A DNA stretch of 64,000 nt. Origin: Bacillota bacterium (GTDB lineage Bacteria > Bacillota > Clostridia > Lachnospirales > Lachnospiraceae). Position numbers and translations under genes: made by a program. The stretch spans positions 1 through 64,000 of the forward strand of contig JAEZNB010000021.1 of NCBI GenBank assembly GCA_023441965.1. Reading direction: 5' to 3'. The notes under the pieces are model-generated. The model saw only the letters and a program-made list of their open reading frames with translations, ran no database searches and had not been told where the DNA came from. Positions 43,105 to 52,839 of this stretch are shown piece by piece (positions within the stretch are counted from its first letter, which is position 1; each line of letters opens with the position of its first letter).

Positions 43105-44046
43105 ATGAATATCATGAGTATTATTATGGCTATTTTTGGGGCGACCGCTCAGGGACTGACCTGGGCTATTCTTGCCCTGGGAGTATATATCAGCTTTCGA
43201 ATCCTGGACTTTGCCGATCTGACCTGCGAAGGAAGCTTTACCCTTGGTGGGAGCATCAGTGCCGTACTCGTGGTGGTACTGGGCTGGGACCCCTTCTTAA
43301 GCTTAATTATTGCTGCAATAGCGGGTATGGCAGCGGGAGGAGTTACAGGGCTGTTACATACGAAGCTGAAGATTCCAGCTATCCTGTCCGGAATCCTAAC
43401 CATGATCGGTGTTTATTCGATTAATTTAAGAATCATGGGGCAGGCAAATATAGCGATACTGAATAAAAGAACGGTGATATCCACGATCAAGGGACTGTTT
43501 CCCAAGGCTGCCGATCTGGGCATCCGGGAGGGAACTCTTCAGACCTGGGTTACCATACTGGTGGGAGCTGCATTGACCTTTGCGGTCATAGCCCTTCTTT
43601 ACTGGTTCTTTGGAACGGAAATCGGCTGCTGTATCCGTGCCACGGGTAATAATTCTGCGATGGTGAGGGCACAGGGAGTCAATACGGACAGAGTTACCAT
43701 CCTGGGCCTGATCATCAGTAACGGCCTGATTGCCATGTCCGGAGCCTTGGTTACGCAAAGTCAGGGCTATGCGGATATCAACATGGGAGTCGGAGCCATC
43801 ATCATCGGGCTTGCTTCCATCATTATCGGCGAAGTGATCTTCATGAAGGCCAGGAACTTTGCGAAGAAGCTGATCGCAATTATGGTAGGAACCGTAGTTT
43901 ACAGAATTATTATTGCTGTGGTATTACAGTTTGGTCTGGATACGGATTATATGAGACTGCTTACAGCAATCGTTGTGGCAGCGGCACTGTCCATACCGGT
44001 ATTAACGAAGAAGAAGACAAGCAGGCTTAAAGGAGGGAAGGCATAA
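43105..44046 (+). CDS. ABC transporter permease (branched-chain type, TrpY-like)
   Basis: A 313-aa membrane protein with about eight to nine hydrophobic segments, of the BPD_transp_2 type. The family pattern FADLTCEGSFTLGGSISAVLV lies near residue 36. It shares one base of its stop codon with the ATPase start, so the two are translationally coupled. Confidence 0.87.
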   Translation: MNIMSIIMAIFGATAQGLTWAILALGVYISFRILDFADLTCEGSFTLGGSISAVLVVVLGWDPFLSLIIAAIAGMAAGGVTGLLHTKLKIPAILSGILTMIGVYSINLRIMGQANIAILNKRTVISTIKGLFPKAADLGIREGTLQTWVTILVGAALTFAVIALLYWFFGTEIGCCIRATGNNSAMVRAQGVNTDRVTILGLIISNGLIAMSGALVTQSQGYADINMGVGAIIIGLASIIIGEVIFMKARNFAKKLIAIMVGTVVYRIIIAVVLQFGLDTDYMRLLTAIVVAAALSIPVLTKKKTSRLKGGKA

Positions 44047-44840
44047 TGTTAAGGATGACGAACCTCTATAAGACCTTTAATCTTGGTACCGTCAATGAGA
44101 AACAGGTATTGAACGGCTTGTCCCTGGAATTAAGGACGGGTGATTTTGTAACCGTCATCGGCGGTAACGGAGCAGGAAAATCCACGATGCTGAATATGAT
44201 TGCCGGAGTACATCTTCCCGACCAGGGATCCATAGAGATTGACAAGGTGGATGTAACCTCCTATCCGGAATATAAACGGGCCAAATACCTGGGAAGAGTA
44301 TTTCAGGATCCGATGATGGGCACTGCGGCGAACATGGAAATTCAGGAGAACCTGGCCCTGGCCTACCGCAGAGGAAGAAGAAGAACCCTGAACTGGGGGA
44401 TAACAAAAGCGGAAAAGCTCTTTTATGAAGAGCGTCTGAAGACCCTGGGACTCGGACTGGAGACCAGAATGACCACGAAGGTAGGACTTCTATCCGGAGG
44501 ACAAAGACAAGCCCTGACCCTTCTTATGGCAACCCTACAGCAGCCCAAGCTTCTGCTGCTGGATGAACATACGGCTGCCCTGGATCCGAAAACCGCAGCG
44601 AAGGTGCTGGAGCTGACTGAGCAAGTGATAAACTCCCACAAGCTGACCACGCTTATGGTAACACACAATATGAAGCATGCCATTCAGTATGGAAATCGGT
44701 TAATCATGATGCATGACGGCAGAATCATTTATGATGTATCAGGAGAGGATAAGAAGAAACTTAAGGTAAGCGACCTGCTTGAGAAATTTGAGACTGCCAC
44801 CGGCAATGAGCTGGCCAATGACAGGATGATTCTTTCTTAA
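44046..44840 (+). CDS. ABC transporter ATP-binding protein (TrpZ-like)
   Basis: A 264-aa ATPase with Walker A GGNGAGKST (about 38-46), signature LSGGQRQALT and Walker B LLLLDEHTAALDP. It powers import with the upstream permease and binding protein. Its start overlaps the permease stop. A strong terminator follows at 44860-44907. Confidence 0.92.
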   Translation: MLRMTNLYKTFNLGTVNEKQVLNGLSLELRTGDFVTVIGGNGAGKSTMLNMIAGVHLPDQGSIEIDKVDVTSYPEYKRAKYLGRVFQDPMMGTAANMEIQENLALAYRRGRRRTLNWGITKAEKLFYEERLKTLGLGLETRMTTKVGLLSGGQRQALTLLMATLQQPKLLLLDEHTAALDPKTAAKVLELTEQVINSHKLTTLMVTHNMKHAIQYGNRLIMMHDGRIIYDVSGEDKKKLKVSDLLEKFETATGNELANDRMILS

Positions 44841-44859
44841 TTTATGCCCAAGAGCTGCT

Positions 44860-44907
44860 GCGCCCGGTTAGGGATACTCACAGAGTATTCCAAGCTGGGC
44901 GCTTTTT
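44860..44907 (+). terminator. Intrinsic terminator of the ABC operon
   Basis: GCGCCC (44860-44865) with GGGCGC (44897-44902) and an inner GGGATACTC/GAGTATTCC stem, followed by five T residues. Confidence 0.85.
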
Positions 44908-45119
44908 ATGAGAAGACCGTCTTTATGTAGCAAATCCGACTTTACCAAACGAAACAGTATCATAAAAGACAGGAAGGAAATGTAGTATCTTATAATATTG
45001 TGAAAGATATTGTTTTTTGTACTAATATGTTATATATTAATATTGATAGGACAAAAGCCTTATATACTTTTATGATAGATTATGCTAAAGCATGTTTTGG
45101 AAGGACAGGAGATCTGTAC

Positions 45120-47033
45120 ATGTTAGATAATGGTAGGAAAACAATCGGTGTTTTTGTATCTCAGGTAAATTCTGAATTTCAGGAGATCGTAAGCAAGGGA
45201 ATCCAGACCCGCGCGAAGGATCTCAATTATAATGTTGTCTTTTTTACCAATTTCGGGGGCTACGGACAGCCCCGATATGATGCCGGTGAGATTCAAATCG
45301 CAGATGTTCCCTATTATGAGGACTTTGACGGAGTGATTCTGGTACCGGATACCTTAGCCATAGAGGGGTTGGAATCCAGAATACGGGAGCATATTCAGAA
45401 CCGCTGTAAATGTCCGGTTGTAAGCATCCGCAGAATGATTGAGAGCTACTATAATGTCCTGATCGATGATGAGACTGTAATTGAAGAATTAATCCGTCAT
45501 CTGATCAGAGATCATGGATATACAAGACTGAATTTCCTGGCAGGTCCGAAGGATTTCCCGGACTCGGAGAAGAGACTGGCATCCTATAAGAAGGTCTTAA
45601 GCGAATTTCAGATTCCCATCGAAGAGGAAAGAATATATTACGGAGACTTCTGGAAGAATGCGGCGGGGCCGGCCATCGACCGTTGGCTGTCAAGCGCTCT
45701 GGAACGGCCTCAGGCTATCGTCTGTGCCAATGATTATATGGCAATTGCAGCCAGCAATGCCCTGGCTGCGAAAGGGGTATCCGTTCCGGAGGAGATAGCG
45801 ATTACCGGCTGTGATGACATCATTGATGCAGCCGAATACAGTCCTGCCATCACAACGGCCAAGATGCCCGCTTTTGATATGGGAACGGAAGCTGTGGAGA
45901 AGATCCATAAGCATATATGTGGGATCGATCAGCCGATGAATTCTTATATAAAGACAACACCGGTGTTCCGGGAATCCTGTGGCTGTAAGTATAACCAGCA
46001 GGAAATGAACAAGGAACGGAAAAGATATTATATCAATATGACAGATTCCTTACAGCGGGCGGTTGCAAGAAATGCCTATATGTCAGGAGATCTGACCGGA
46101 CTTACGAAGCTGGATGAGATAAATGCAAGACTCATGTACTATATCTATGAGAATGTAGGATTTTCTGATTTCTATATGTGCCTGCATCCCAATTGGCAGA
46201 ACTATCGGGACGAGAATACCAAGGAAGCGGCAGATGATGACGACTATATGATTATGGAGGCAGGGAATAAGAACCGGGAGGGCTATTATAAGATTCGTTT
46301 CCCAAAGAGAGAGCTGATCCCCAAACAGTTTATGGACGATGAGCCGACGACTTATTTCATTTCCATGCTCCATCATCATGGGATTATATTCGGTTATGCT
46401 GCGATCCGTTTCCGGAGTATTCAGGTGTATATGCAAACCTTCCAGGCCTGGCTGATTAATGTAAGCAATGCCCTTGAGAATGTCAGGGTCCATAGTGAGC
46501 TGAACAGACTGGTATATAAGCTGGAGGATATGTACATCAGGGATGATCTGACCGGTCTCTATAACCGGAGAGGATTGGAAACCCTGGGTAAGAAGTATCT
46601 GCGGCAGGCAGTGGAGGAACGGGTCAAGCTAATGGTATTTACTGCAGATATGGATAAGCTGAAGATGATCAATGATAATTACGGCCATATCAGCGGTGAC
46701 ATTGCCATCAAGGTTGTGGCGGATGCCCTTCAGAAGGCAGCGGATGACGATGAGATCTGTATACGCTGCGGCGGAGACGAATTTACGGTCATCGGGCTGG
46801 AATATGACGAGAAGAAGATGAATCATTTCGTCAAGAAGTTCGTGGAGGAGCTGGATAAGTTCAACCAAAGCGGGAACTATGAGTTCAATGTATATGTCAG
46901 CTATGGCTGGAGTTTGGTTACACCGGATGAGAATACGACTGTAGAGGATTGCATGATCGTGGCCGATTCACGTATGTATCAGCAGAAATATGAGAAGGAA
47001 TCGCTGCGCTTAAGAGCGAATCTGGTCAGATAA
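45120..47033 (+). CDS. Diguanylate cyclase with LacI-type ligand-binding domain (copy 1)
   Basis: A 637-aa soluble protein. Residues 1-310 form a LacI/periplasmic-binding-like domain (KTIGVFVSQ; VCANDYMAIAASNAL; ITGCDDI; PAITTAKMP) with no N-terminal helix-turn-helix; a middle domain (about 330-460) follows a CGC motif; the C-terminal GGDEF domain has IRCGGDEF (GGDEF at 551) and DLTGLYNRRG. It lacks the RxxD inhibitory site upstream of GGDEF. It should make cyclic di-GMP in response to a small ligand in the cytoplasm. The ATG at 45120 has AGGAG 8 nt upstream; an in-frame GTG 40 codons earlier is not supported. Confidence 0.87.
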   Translation: MLDNGRKTIGVFVSQVNSEFQEIVSKGIQTRAKDLNYNVVFFTNFGGYGQPRYDAGEIQIADVPYYEDFDGVILVPDTLAIEGLESRIREHIQNRCKCPVVSIRRMIESYYNVLIDDETVIEELIRHLIRDHGYTRLNFLAGPKDFPDSEKRLASYKKVLSEFQIPIEEERIYYGDFWKNAAGPAIDRWLSSALERPQAIVCANDYMAIAASNALAAKGVSVPEEIAITGCDDIIDAAEYSPAITTAKMPAFDMGTEAVEKIHKHICGIDQPMNSYIKTTPVFRESCGCKYNQQEMNKERKRYYINMTDSLQRAVARNAYMSGDLTGLTKLDEINARLMYYIYENVGFSDFYMCLHPNWQNYRDENTKEAADDDDYMIMEAGNKNREGYYKIRFPKRELIPKQFMDDEPTTYFISMLHHHGIIFGYAAIRFRSIQVYMQTFQAWLINVSNALENVRVHSELNRLVYKLEDMYIRDDLTGLYNRRGLETLGKKYLRQAVEERVKLMVFTADMDKLKMINDNYGHISGDIAIKVVADALQKAADDDEICIRCGGDEFTVIGLEYDEKKMNHFVKKFVEELDKFNQSGNYEFNVYVSYGWSLVTPDENTTVEDCMIVADSRMYQQKYEKESLRLRANLVR

Positions 47034-47283
47034 GCTAATTTAGAAAAATAAGCCGGGGGCTGTTTGATGGTAACTATACTGCTACTCATGTAGCAGCATG
47101 GCTATAAGAAACAGCCCTCTCATTATAATATTTTAGAATATCCGGGCAATTTCGTTATAGGTATAGCTTTATCAGTATATTTTTGTATTATTTGCAAAAA
47201 GTTAACTGCGAATCTTGTTTTTCATGTATAATATATTATATAGTAAGCTTGTACTTGGTTATGGAAGAACGAGGAGGATTCAT

Positions 47284-49197
47284 ATGCTGGGCAACGGAAG
47301 AAAAACCATAGGGGTTTTTACAACTGAAGCATATCAGGAATATCAGGACATCCTTGGCAGAGGGATCAGTAAGCAGGCGAAGGAACTGGGCTATAATGTA
47401 GCCTTTTTTTCGAACTTTGTCGGATACGGAGAGCTGAAATATGAGCAGGGAGAGCGCAATATGGCTAACCTGCCTAAATATGATAAGCTGGACGGTATCA
47501 TTCTGATGCCCGACACCATGTTTGTGAGCGGCTTCAAGGAAAAGGTCATAGAGAATATCAAGAAATACAGCCACTGTCCTGTCGTCAGTGTCCGTCAGGA
47601 GATAGAGGAGTATTATAATGTGCTGATTGATGATGACACTGTCCTTGATGAGATTATTACGCATTTTATAGAAAAGCATGGATATACAAAGATTAATTTT
47701 CTTACGGGTCCGGAGGATAATCCGGTATCACACCAGCGGCTGGATGCCTATAAAAGGATCTTAAGAGGGCATAACCTTCCCTTCGAGGAGGAGAGGACCT
47801 ACTTCGGTGACTTCTGGAAGTTTGCAGCCTATGACGCAGTTGAGAAATGGGTAGCGGATCCTGAGAATCTGCCGGAAGCCATTATCTGTGCCAATGATTA
47901 TATGGCAGTTACCGTATGCAACGCCCTGATGGAGCGGGGGATTACAGTGCCAAAGACCATCGCAGTGTCCGGCTGTGATCATATAGAGCTGGCGGAGGAC
48001 TTCAGCCCTTCTATCACTACTGCGGGCATGCCGATTTTCGATATGGGAGCAGAGGCCGTAAAGAAGATCCATAAGCATAATCAGGGCCTTGAACAGGACA
48101 AGAATACCTATCTGAAGAGCATCACTTATTTTAGGCAATCCTGTGGCTGCAAGGTAAGGGGCAGCATGGATGAAATGATAAAGAGACGTAACCATATCAT
48201 TCATGAGGTTGAGAATAAGGAAAAGGCAATATCAAACAATGCCTATATGTCCATCGATCTTACCGGGGTTACCCAGCTGGATAATCTGGATAAAAAGCTG
48301 GCCTCCTATACCTATATGAATGAGGGCTTTTCTGCTTTCCATATGTGTTTATATAAGGGCTGGGATAATTATCATGAAGATGTGACAGAACCCTCATATT
48401 TTTCGGAGATGGTAATGGAGGTAGGTGTGAAGAACGGAGAGTGGCTGCAGAAGGTGAGCTTCAGTCCCGAAGTGCTTCTCCCTAGGGAATACTTAGATGA
48501 CCAGCCTCAGGTATTCTATTTTAATATGCTGCATCATCAGGAGAAATGCTTTGGATATACGGCGATCAGCTTCCAGACCCCCAGAGCCTTCAAACCCTCT
48601 TATCAGGGTTGGCTGATTAATATTTGTAATGCCTTGGAGAATATCAAGATACACAGCGAGCTGAATCGCCTGGTCTACAAGCTGGAGGACATGTCTATCA
48701 AGGATGAGATGACAGGCTTGTATAACCGAAGGGCCTTACATACCCTGGGACAAAAGTATCTACAGCAGAGCATAGAGAAGCAAGGCGGCCTGATGGTATT
48801 TTCAGCCGACATGGACAATATGAAATATATTAATGATAATTATGGGCATGCCAATGGAGATGTGGCGATTAAAACCGTTGCAGAGGCTTTGATGAGTGCC
48901 GCTGAGGATGATGAGATCTGCATCCGTATGGGAGGGGATGAATTCTCGGTAATCGGACTGGAATATGACGGCGCGAAAGTAAGGAGCTTTATCCGTAAAT
49001 TTGAGGAAGCCATTCAGACCTTCAATGAGGAGACAAAGAACGGTTTTCGGGTAAGGGTCAGCTATGGGTGGAGCATCACCCGTCCCAACGAGCATACCCG
49101 TATAGAGGATTGCCTTAGCATAGCGGATGCCAGGATGTATCAGCAGAAATATGAGAAGGAGGCCCTTCGTTTGAAGCATATGGATGGCCGGATCTGA
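47284..49197 (+). CDS. Diguanylate cyclase with LacI-type ligand-binding domain (copy 2)
   Basis: A paralogue of the preceding gene with the same length (637 aa) and order of domains: LacI-type domain (KTIGVFTTEAYQEYQ; CANDYMAVTVCNALMERG; VSGCDHI), middle domain, and GGDEF (550, IRMGGDEFSVIG). It also lacks an RxxD I-site. The two differ most in the ligand-binding half, which suggests different ligands. The start at 47284 has GAGGAGG 8 nt upstream. A 250-nt gap with a hairpin (47057-47117) separates the copies, so they may be expressed separately. Confidence 0.87.
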   Translation: MLGNGRKTIGVFTTEAYQEYQDILGRGISKQAKELGYNVAFFSNFVGYGELKYEQGERNMANLPKYDKLDGIILMPDTMFVSGFKEKVIENIKKYSHCPVVSVRQEIEEYYNVLIDDDTVLDEIITHFIEKHGYTKINFLTGPEDNPVSHQRLDAYKRILRGHNLPFEEERTYFGDFWKFAAYDAVEKWVADPENLPEAIICANDYMAVTVCNALMERGITVPKTIAVSGCDHIELAEDFSPSITTAGMPIFDMGAEAVKKIHKHNQGLEQDKNTYLKSITYFRQSCGCKVRGSMDEMIKRRNHIIHEVENKEKAISNNAYMSIDLTGVTQLDNLDKKLASYTYMNEGFSAFHMCLYKGWDNYHEDVTEPSYFSEMVMEVGVKNGEWLQKVSFSPEVLLPREYLDDQPQVFYFNMLHHQEKCFGYTAISFQTPRAFKPSYQGWLINICNALENIKIHSELNRLVYKLEDMSIKDEMTGLYNRRALHTLGQKYLQQSIEKQGGLMVFSADMDNMKYINDNYGHANGDVAIKTVAEALMSAAEDDEICIRMGGDEFSVIGLEYDGAKVRSFIRKFEEAIQTFNEETKNGFRVRVSYGWSITRPNEHTRIEDCLSIADARMYQQKYEKEALRLKHMDGRI

Positions 49198-49281
49198 GTT
49201 CCCAGATAGCTTTGGGAGGGCTTTTGCCGGTTGCTGCAGGGCGGGAGCGCTCATTTGTATCACATACTTGGAGGTTGCTGC

Positions 49282-50703
49282 GTGAAGGGTCTTTATCAGG
49301 CATTAACGGAATATGGCAAAGAGAATTATTACCCGATGCATATGCCCGGGCATAAAAGGAATACAGGTATGCTTCAGATGGTAAATCCTTATTCCATTGA
49401 TATTACGGAGATCGAGGGCTTTGATAATCTTCACCAGCCGGAGGGAATCCTGAAGGAGCTTTCGGAGCGTCTGCAGAAGCTATACGGAGCAGGTCGGTCC
49501 TTTCCCCTGGTGAATGGGAGCACAGCCGGGATTCTGGCCGGTATTTCTGCTGCCCTAAATCCCGGAGAGAAGCTTCTGTTAGCGAGAAATTGTCATAAGG
49601 CAGTATATCATACCCTCTTGCTTAGAGGCTTGGAGCCGGTCTACCTTTATCCCGAGGAAATCCCGGGCTTTCCGGTGAACGGCGGAATAGCTGCATCAGA
49701 GGTGGAGAAGCATTTACGGATGGATTCGGATATCAAACTGGTAGTAATAACCTCACCAACTTACGAGGGAATCGTATCCGATATCAGAGAAATCGCAAGA
49801 ATTACCCATCAGGCCGGAGCCTTATTGCTGGTGGATGAAGCGCATGGAGCCCATTTTGGCTTTCACGAAGCCTTTCCGCGCAGTGCTGTGACCTTGGGAG
49901 CAGATATTGTCATTCAGAGTCTTCATAAGACCCTACCCTCCTTTACACAGACAGCAGTGCTTCATTCCAACCATCCGGAATTAAACACGAAAATTGGTCA
50001 GTATCTCTCCATCTATGAGAGCAGCAGTCCCTCCTATCTTCTGATGGCAGGCATGGAGCTGTGTATCCGCATGCTGGAGGAACAGGCAAGGACCTTGTTC
50101 GGGGAATTTGATAAGAGACTAAAGGGCTTCTATGAGGAGCTGAAGGCTCTGAAGCATATGCGGCTGCAGGACCGGAGCCTGGTTGGCAGCGGAAGCGTAT
50201 TTGCGTTGGATCCGTCCAAGCTGGTTATCCGTATACTTTCTGAAGCTATGAGCGGACCCCGGCTGGCAGAGAGGTTGCGGAAGGAATACCATATTGTGAT
50301 GGAGCTGGAGAGCCGGGACTATGTTCTTGGAATGACCAGTATATGTGATACAGAGGAGGGCTTTGACAGGCTAAGCAGAGCGCTTCTATGCATAGATGGC
50401 GAGCTGAAGGGTAAGAACAGGATCGGTGATACGGATGGCTACAGACATGTACCCCAGAGGGCCCTGTTACCCCATGAAGCGGCTAAGTTAAGTTCGGAGT
50501 GGGAGGAGCTTTCCGGGGCTAAGGGCAGGATCGCGGCAGACTTTATCAGTATCTACCCGCCGGGAATCCCCCTGCTTATACCGGGTGAGATCATCGATGA
50601 GATCAGCCTTCGGGTTCTAATACAGGCCAGGGAGCAAGGCCTTAAGGTAACCGGCTTGTCGGGAGAAGACAGGGAGATGCTTCAGGTCATAAGGAAGGAA
50701 TAA
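49282..50703 (+). CDS. Orn/Lys/Arg decarboxylase family PLP enzyme (YaaO-like)
   Basis: A fold-type I PLP-dependent enzyme of the ornithine/lysine/arginine decarboxylase family, in the short (473 aa) Gram-positive form without the N-terminal wing domain. It has YYPMHMPGHKR near the start, NGSTAGILA, the aspartate of LLVDEAHGAH and the PLP lysine in QSLHKT. The start is GTG at 49282, 7 nt after GGAGG. In Bacillus yaaO occupies the same place. Its amino acid substrate is not certain. Confidence 0.85.
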   Translation: MKGLYQALTEYGKENYYPMHMPGHKRNTGMLQMVNPYSIDITEIEGFDNLHQPEGILKELSERLQKLYGAGRSFPLVNGSTAGILAGISAALNPGEKLLLARNCHKAVYHTLLLRGLEPVYLYPEEIPGFPVNGGIAASEVEKHLRMDSDIKLVVITSPTYEGIVSDIREIARITHQAGALLLVDEAHGAHFGFHEAFPRSAVTLGADIVIQSLHKTLPSFTQTAVLHSNHPELNTKIGQYLSIYESSSPSYLLMAGMELCIRMLEEQARTLFGEFDKRLKGFYEELKALKHMRLQDRSLVGSGSVFALDPSKLVIRILSEAMSGPRLAERLRKEYHIVMELESRDYVLGMTSICDTEEGFDRLSRALLCIDGELKGKNRIGDTDGYRHVPQRALLPHEAAKLSSEWEELSGAKGRIAADFISIYPPGIPLLIPGEIIDEISLRVLIQAREQGLKVTGLSGEDREMLQVIRKE

Positions 50704-50705
50704 TC

Positions 50706-51293
50706 ATGGCGAGGATATTTATCATACTAGGAAAAAGCTCTACGGGAAAGGACACCATCTTCAAGCGGCTCTTAGCAAATCCCGAACTTCAGCTTCAAAC
50801 AGTGATCATGTATACCACCAGGCCGATCCGTGTAAACGAGACAGAGGGAGTGGAATACCATTTCGTGGATGAGGAAAGGCTTAGGCAGCTCAAGGAGCAG
50901 GGCAGGGTGATAGAGCATCGGTCCTATCAGACCGTTCATGGAACCTGGCATTATTTCACGGTGAATGATGATCAGATCAATCTGGCAGAGCATGATTATC
51001 TGATGCATGGTACCCTGGAGAGCTTTGAGCAGATCAAGAAATATTTTGGTGAAGACAGGGTAATACCAATCTATATCGAAGTAGAGGACGGCGACAGACT
51101 CTTCAGAGCCCTGAAGAGAGAGATGAAGCAGGAGCAGCCGAAATATGCAGAGCTTTGCAGACGCTTCCTTGCCGATGAAGAGGATTTCTCTGAGGCGAAT
51201 ATCATCAGGGCAGGGATCCGAAAGAGATACTATAATCGGGAGATTGAAGTCTGCCTCAAGGAGATTGAGGATGACATGAAAAATATACTGTAA
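50706..51293 (+). CDS. Guanylate kinase-like nucleotide kinase
   Basis: A 195-aa protein with a P-loop GKSSTGKDT (about 9-17) and the guanylate-kinase pattern TTRPIRVNETEGVEYHFV (about 37-54). Residues for GMP recognition appear present in outline, but the loop GxSSxGKD differs from the usual GPSGxGKST of Gmk. It starts 2 nt after the decarboxylase stop. In Bacillus this slot holds thymidylate kinase (tmk), which this is not. It may be a second Gmk or a paralogue with another substrate. Confidence 0.75.
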   Translation: MARIFIILGKSSTGKDTIFKRLLANPELQLQTVIMYTTRPIRVNETEGVEYHFVDEERLRQLKEQGRVIEHRSYQTVHGTWHYFTVNDDQINLAEHDYLMHGTLESFEQIKKYFGEDRVIPIYIEVEDGDRLFRALKREMKQEQPKYAELCRRFLADEEDFSEANIIRAGIRKRYYNREIEVCLKEIEDDMKNIL

Positions 51294-51363
51294 ACAGACA
51301 GAGATTTATGCTATACTTTTATGGTGTAGCGATAAGAGCGCTTTTTAGGATGGAGTGGCCAAG

Positions 51364-51804
51364 ATGGATATTAAGGTAAATCAGATTCAGCAGGTAAACC
51401 AGACCGTTCAAAAGGCACCCGTACCTGAAGCGGACGGGTCTTTTAAATTTACCCTGGTATCCCATATCGAGGAACAGGAATTGGCCGCCAGACTGAACAT
51501 GATGCTGGAAGAGATCTCATCTCAGGGGAAGAAGCTCTTAAAGCACATGGATGTGAAGGATATGAAGCATTACCGGGAGCTGATCAGGGAGTTCATGAAT
51601 GAGATTGTGAATAGGTCCCATAAATTCTCCAGAGAGAATTTTCTGGACAAGAAGGGGCGGCACCGGGTATACACCATGATCAAGCTGGTGGACAAGAATC
51701 TGGACGAGCTTGCCATGGAACTGATCAAGGACGAGAAGGATCATATCGCAATTCTTAATAAAATTGACGAGATCAGGGGATTATTATTAGATATCCTGAC
51801 TTAA
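51364..51804 (+). CDS. yaaR: YaaR (DUF327) family protein
   Basis: A 146-aa helical, charged protein of the YaaR family, whose function is unknown. It has FMNEIVNRSHKFSRENFLDKKGRHRVYTMIKLVDKNLDELA, the conserved core. It sits before holB as in Bacillus. I prefer ATG 51364 (GGAG 8 nt upstream) over GTG 51355. Confidence 0.85.
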   Translation: MDIKVNQIQQVNQTVQKAPVPEADGSFKFTLVSHIEEQELAARLNMMLEEISSQGKKLLKHMDVKDMKHYRELIREFMNEIVNRSHKFSRENFLDKKGRHRVYTMIKLVDKNLDELAMELIKDEKDHIAILNKIDEIRGLLLDILT

Positions 51805-51843
51805 GTATGAAGGAATGGGCAAAGGGAGGCTGTATAGATCAGT

Positions 51844-52839
51844 ATGCATGATTTTCAGCAAATCATCGGACATGAGAGCATCATAGAGCATCTTCAGAAT
51901 GCGATTCAGGCAGGCAAGGTATCCCATGCCTATATTCTTCATGGGGAAGAAGGGATGGGAAAGAAGCTGTTGGCTTCTGCCTTCACCAAGGTCCTGCAAT
52001 GCGCAGAGGGTGGAATACGGGCCTGCGGTAAGTGCTTGTCCTGCATGCAGATGGATACAGGAAATCAGCCCGACGTCATCTGGGTGACCCATGAAAAGCT
52101 AAGCATCAGCGTTGACGATATCAGAGTGCAGGTGAATGGGGATATCCGAATCAAGCCCTTTAGCAGTCCCTATAAAATATATATCATCGATTCGGCAGAG
52201 AAAATGACTGAGCAAGCACAGAACGCTCTGTTGAAAACCCTGGAGGAGCCGCCTGAATATGCCGTAATTCTGTTGCTGGTAAGCAATATCAACCTAATCC
52301 TTCCCACGATCCTGTCCCGGTCTGTTGTACTACATCTCAAGCCTGTGGATAAGAGGCTGATCCGGGAGTTCCTGATGGAGCAGCACCGGGTTCCGGACTA
52401 TGTGGCTGATATGGCTGCGAATTTCTCAGGTGGGAATGTGGGTAAGGCAATTAAGTATGCCTCTTCCGAAGAGTTTGAAAGAAAGAAGGAGGAGGTACTC
52501 CATATCTTACGCTATATTGATGAGATGGAGCTATATGAAGTAATTGCCGGCATTAAGACCATCTCCGAGAATAAGCCTGCCATCGAGGACTATATTGACC
52601 TCATGCTTCTATGGTACAGGGATGTCCTGATGCTGAAGGCGACCAATGACCCCAACCTGCTTCTGTATAAGAACGAATTTTCCTTCATAAAAAAGCAGGC
52701 GAGCCTCCGCAGCTATGAGCAGGTAGAGAAGATCATCGCTGCCATGGAGAAGGCGAAGATAAGACTGAAGGCAAATGTAAACTTTGATATTACAATAGAG
52801 CTTATGCTGCTGAAAATAAAGGAGAACAGTAATGGTTAG
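51844..52839 (+). CDS. holB: DNA polymerase III delta-prime subunit
   Basis: A clamp-loader subunit of the AAA+ class, 331 aa. It begins MHDFQQIIGHESIIEHLQ, has an altered P-loop (GEEGMGKKLLASAF), zinc-binding cysteines (CGKCLSC), and the arginine-finger region (TILSRS). It overlaps ricT by 8 nt, in the order seen in Bacillus (yaaR-holB-ricT). Confidence 0.92.
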   Translation: MHDFQQIIGHESIIEHLQNAIQAGKVSHAYILHGEEGMGKKLLASAFTKVLQCAEGGIRACGKCLSCMQMDTGNQPDVIWVTHEKLSISVDDIRVQVNGDIRIKPFSSPYKIYIIDSAEKMTEQAQNALLKTLEEPPEYAVILLLVSNINLILPTILSRSVVLHLKPVDKRLIREFLMEQHRVPDYVADMAANFSGGNVGKAIKYASSEEFERKKEEVLHILRYIDEMELYEVIAGIKTISENKPAIEDYIDLMLLWYRDVLMLKATNDPNLLLYKNEFSFIKKQASLRSYEQVEKIIAAMEKAKIRLKANVNFDITIELMLLKIKENSNG

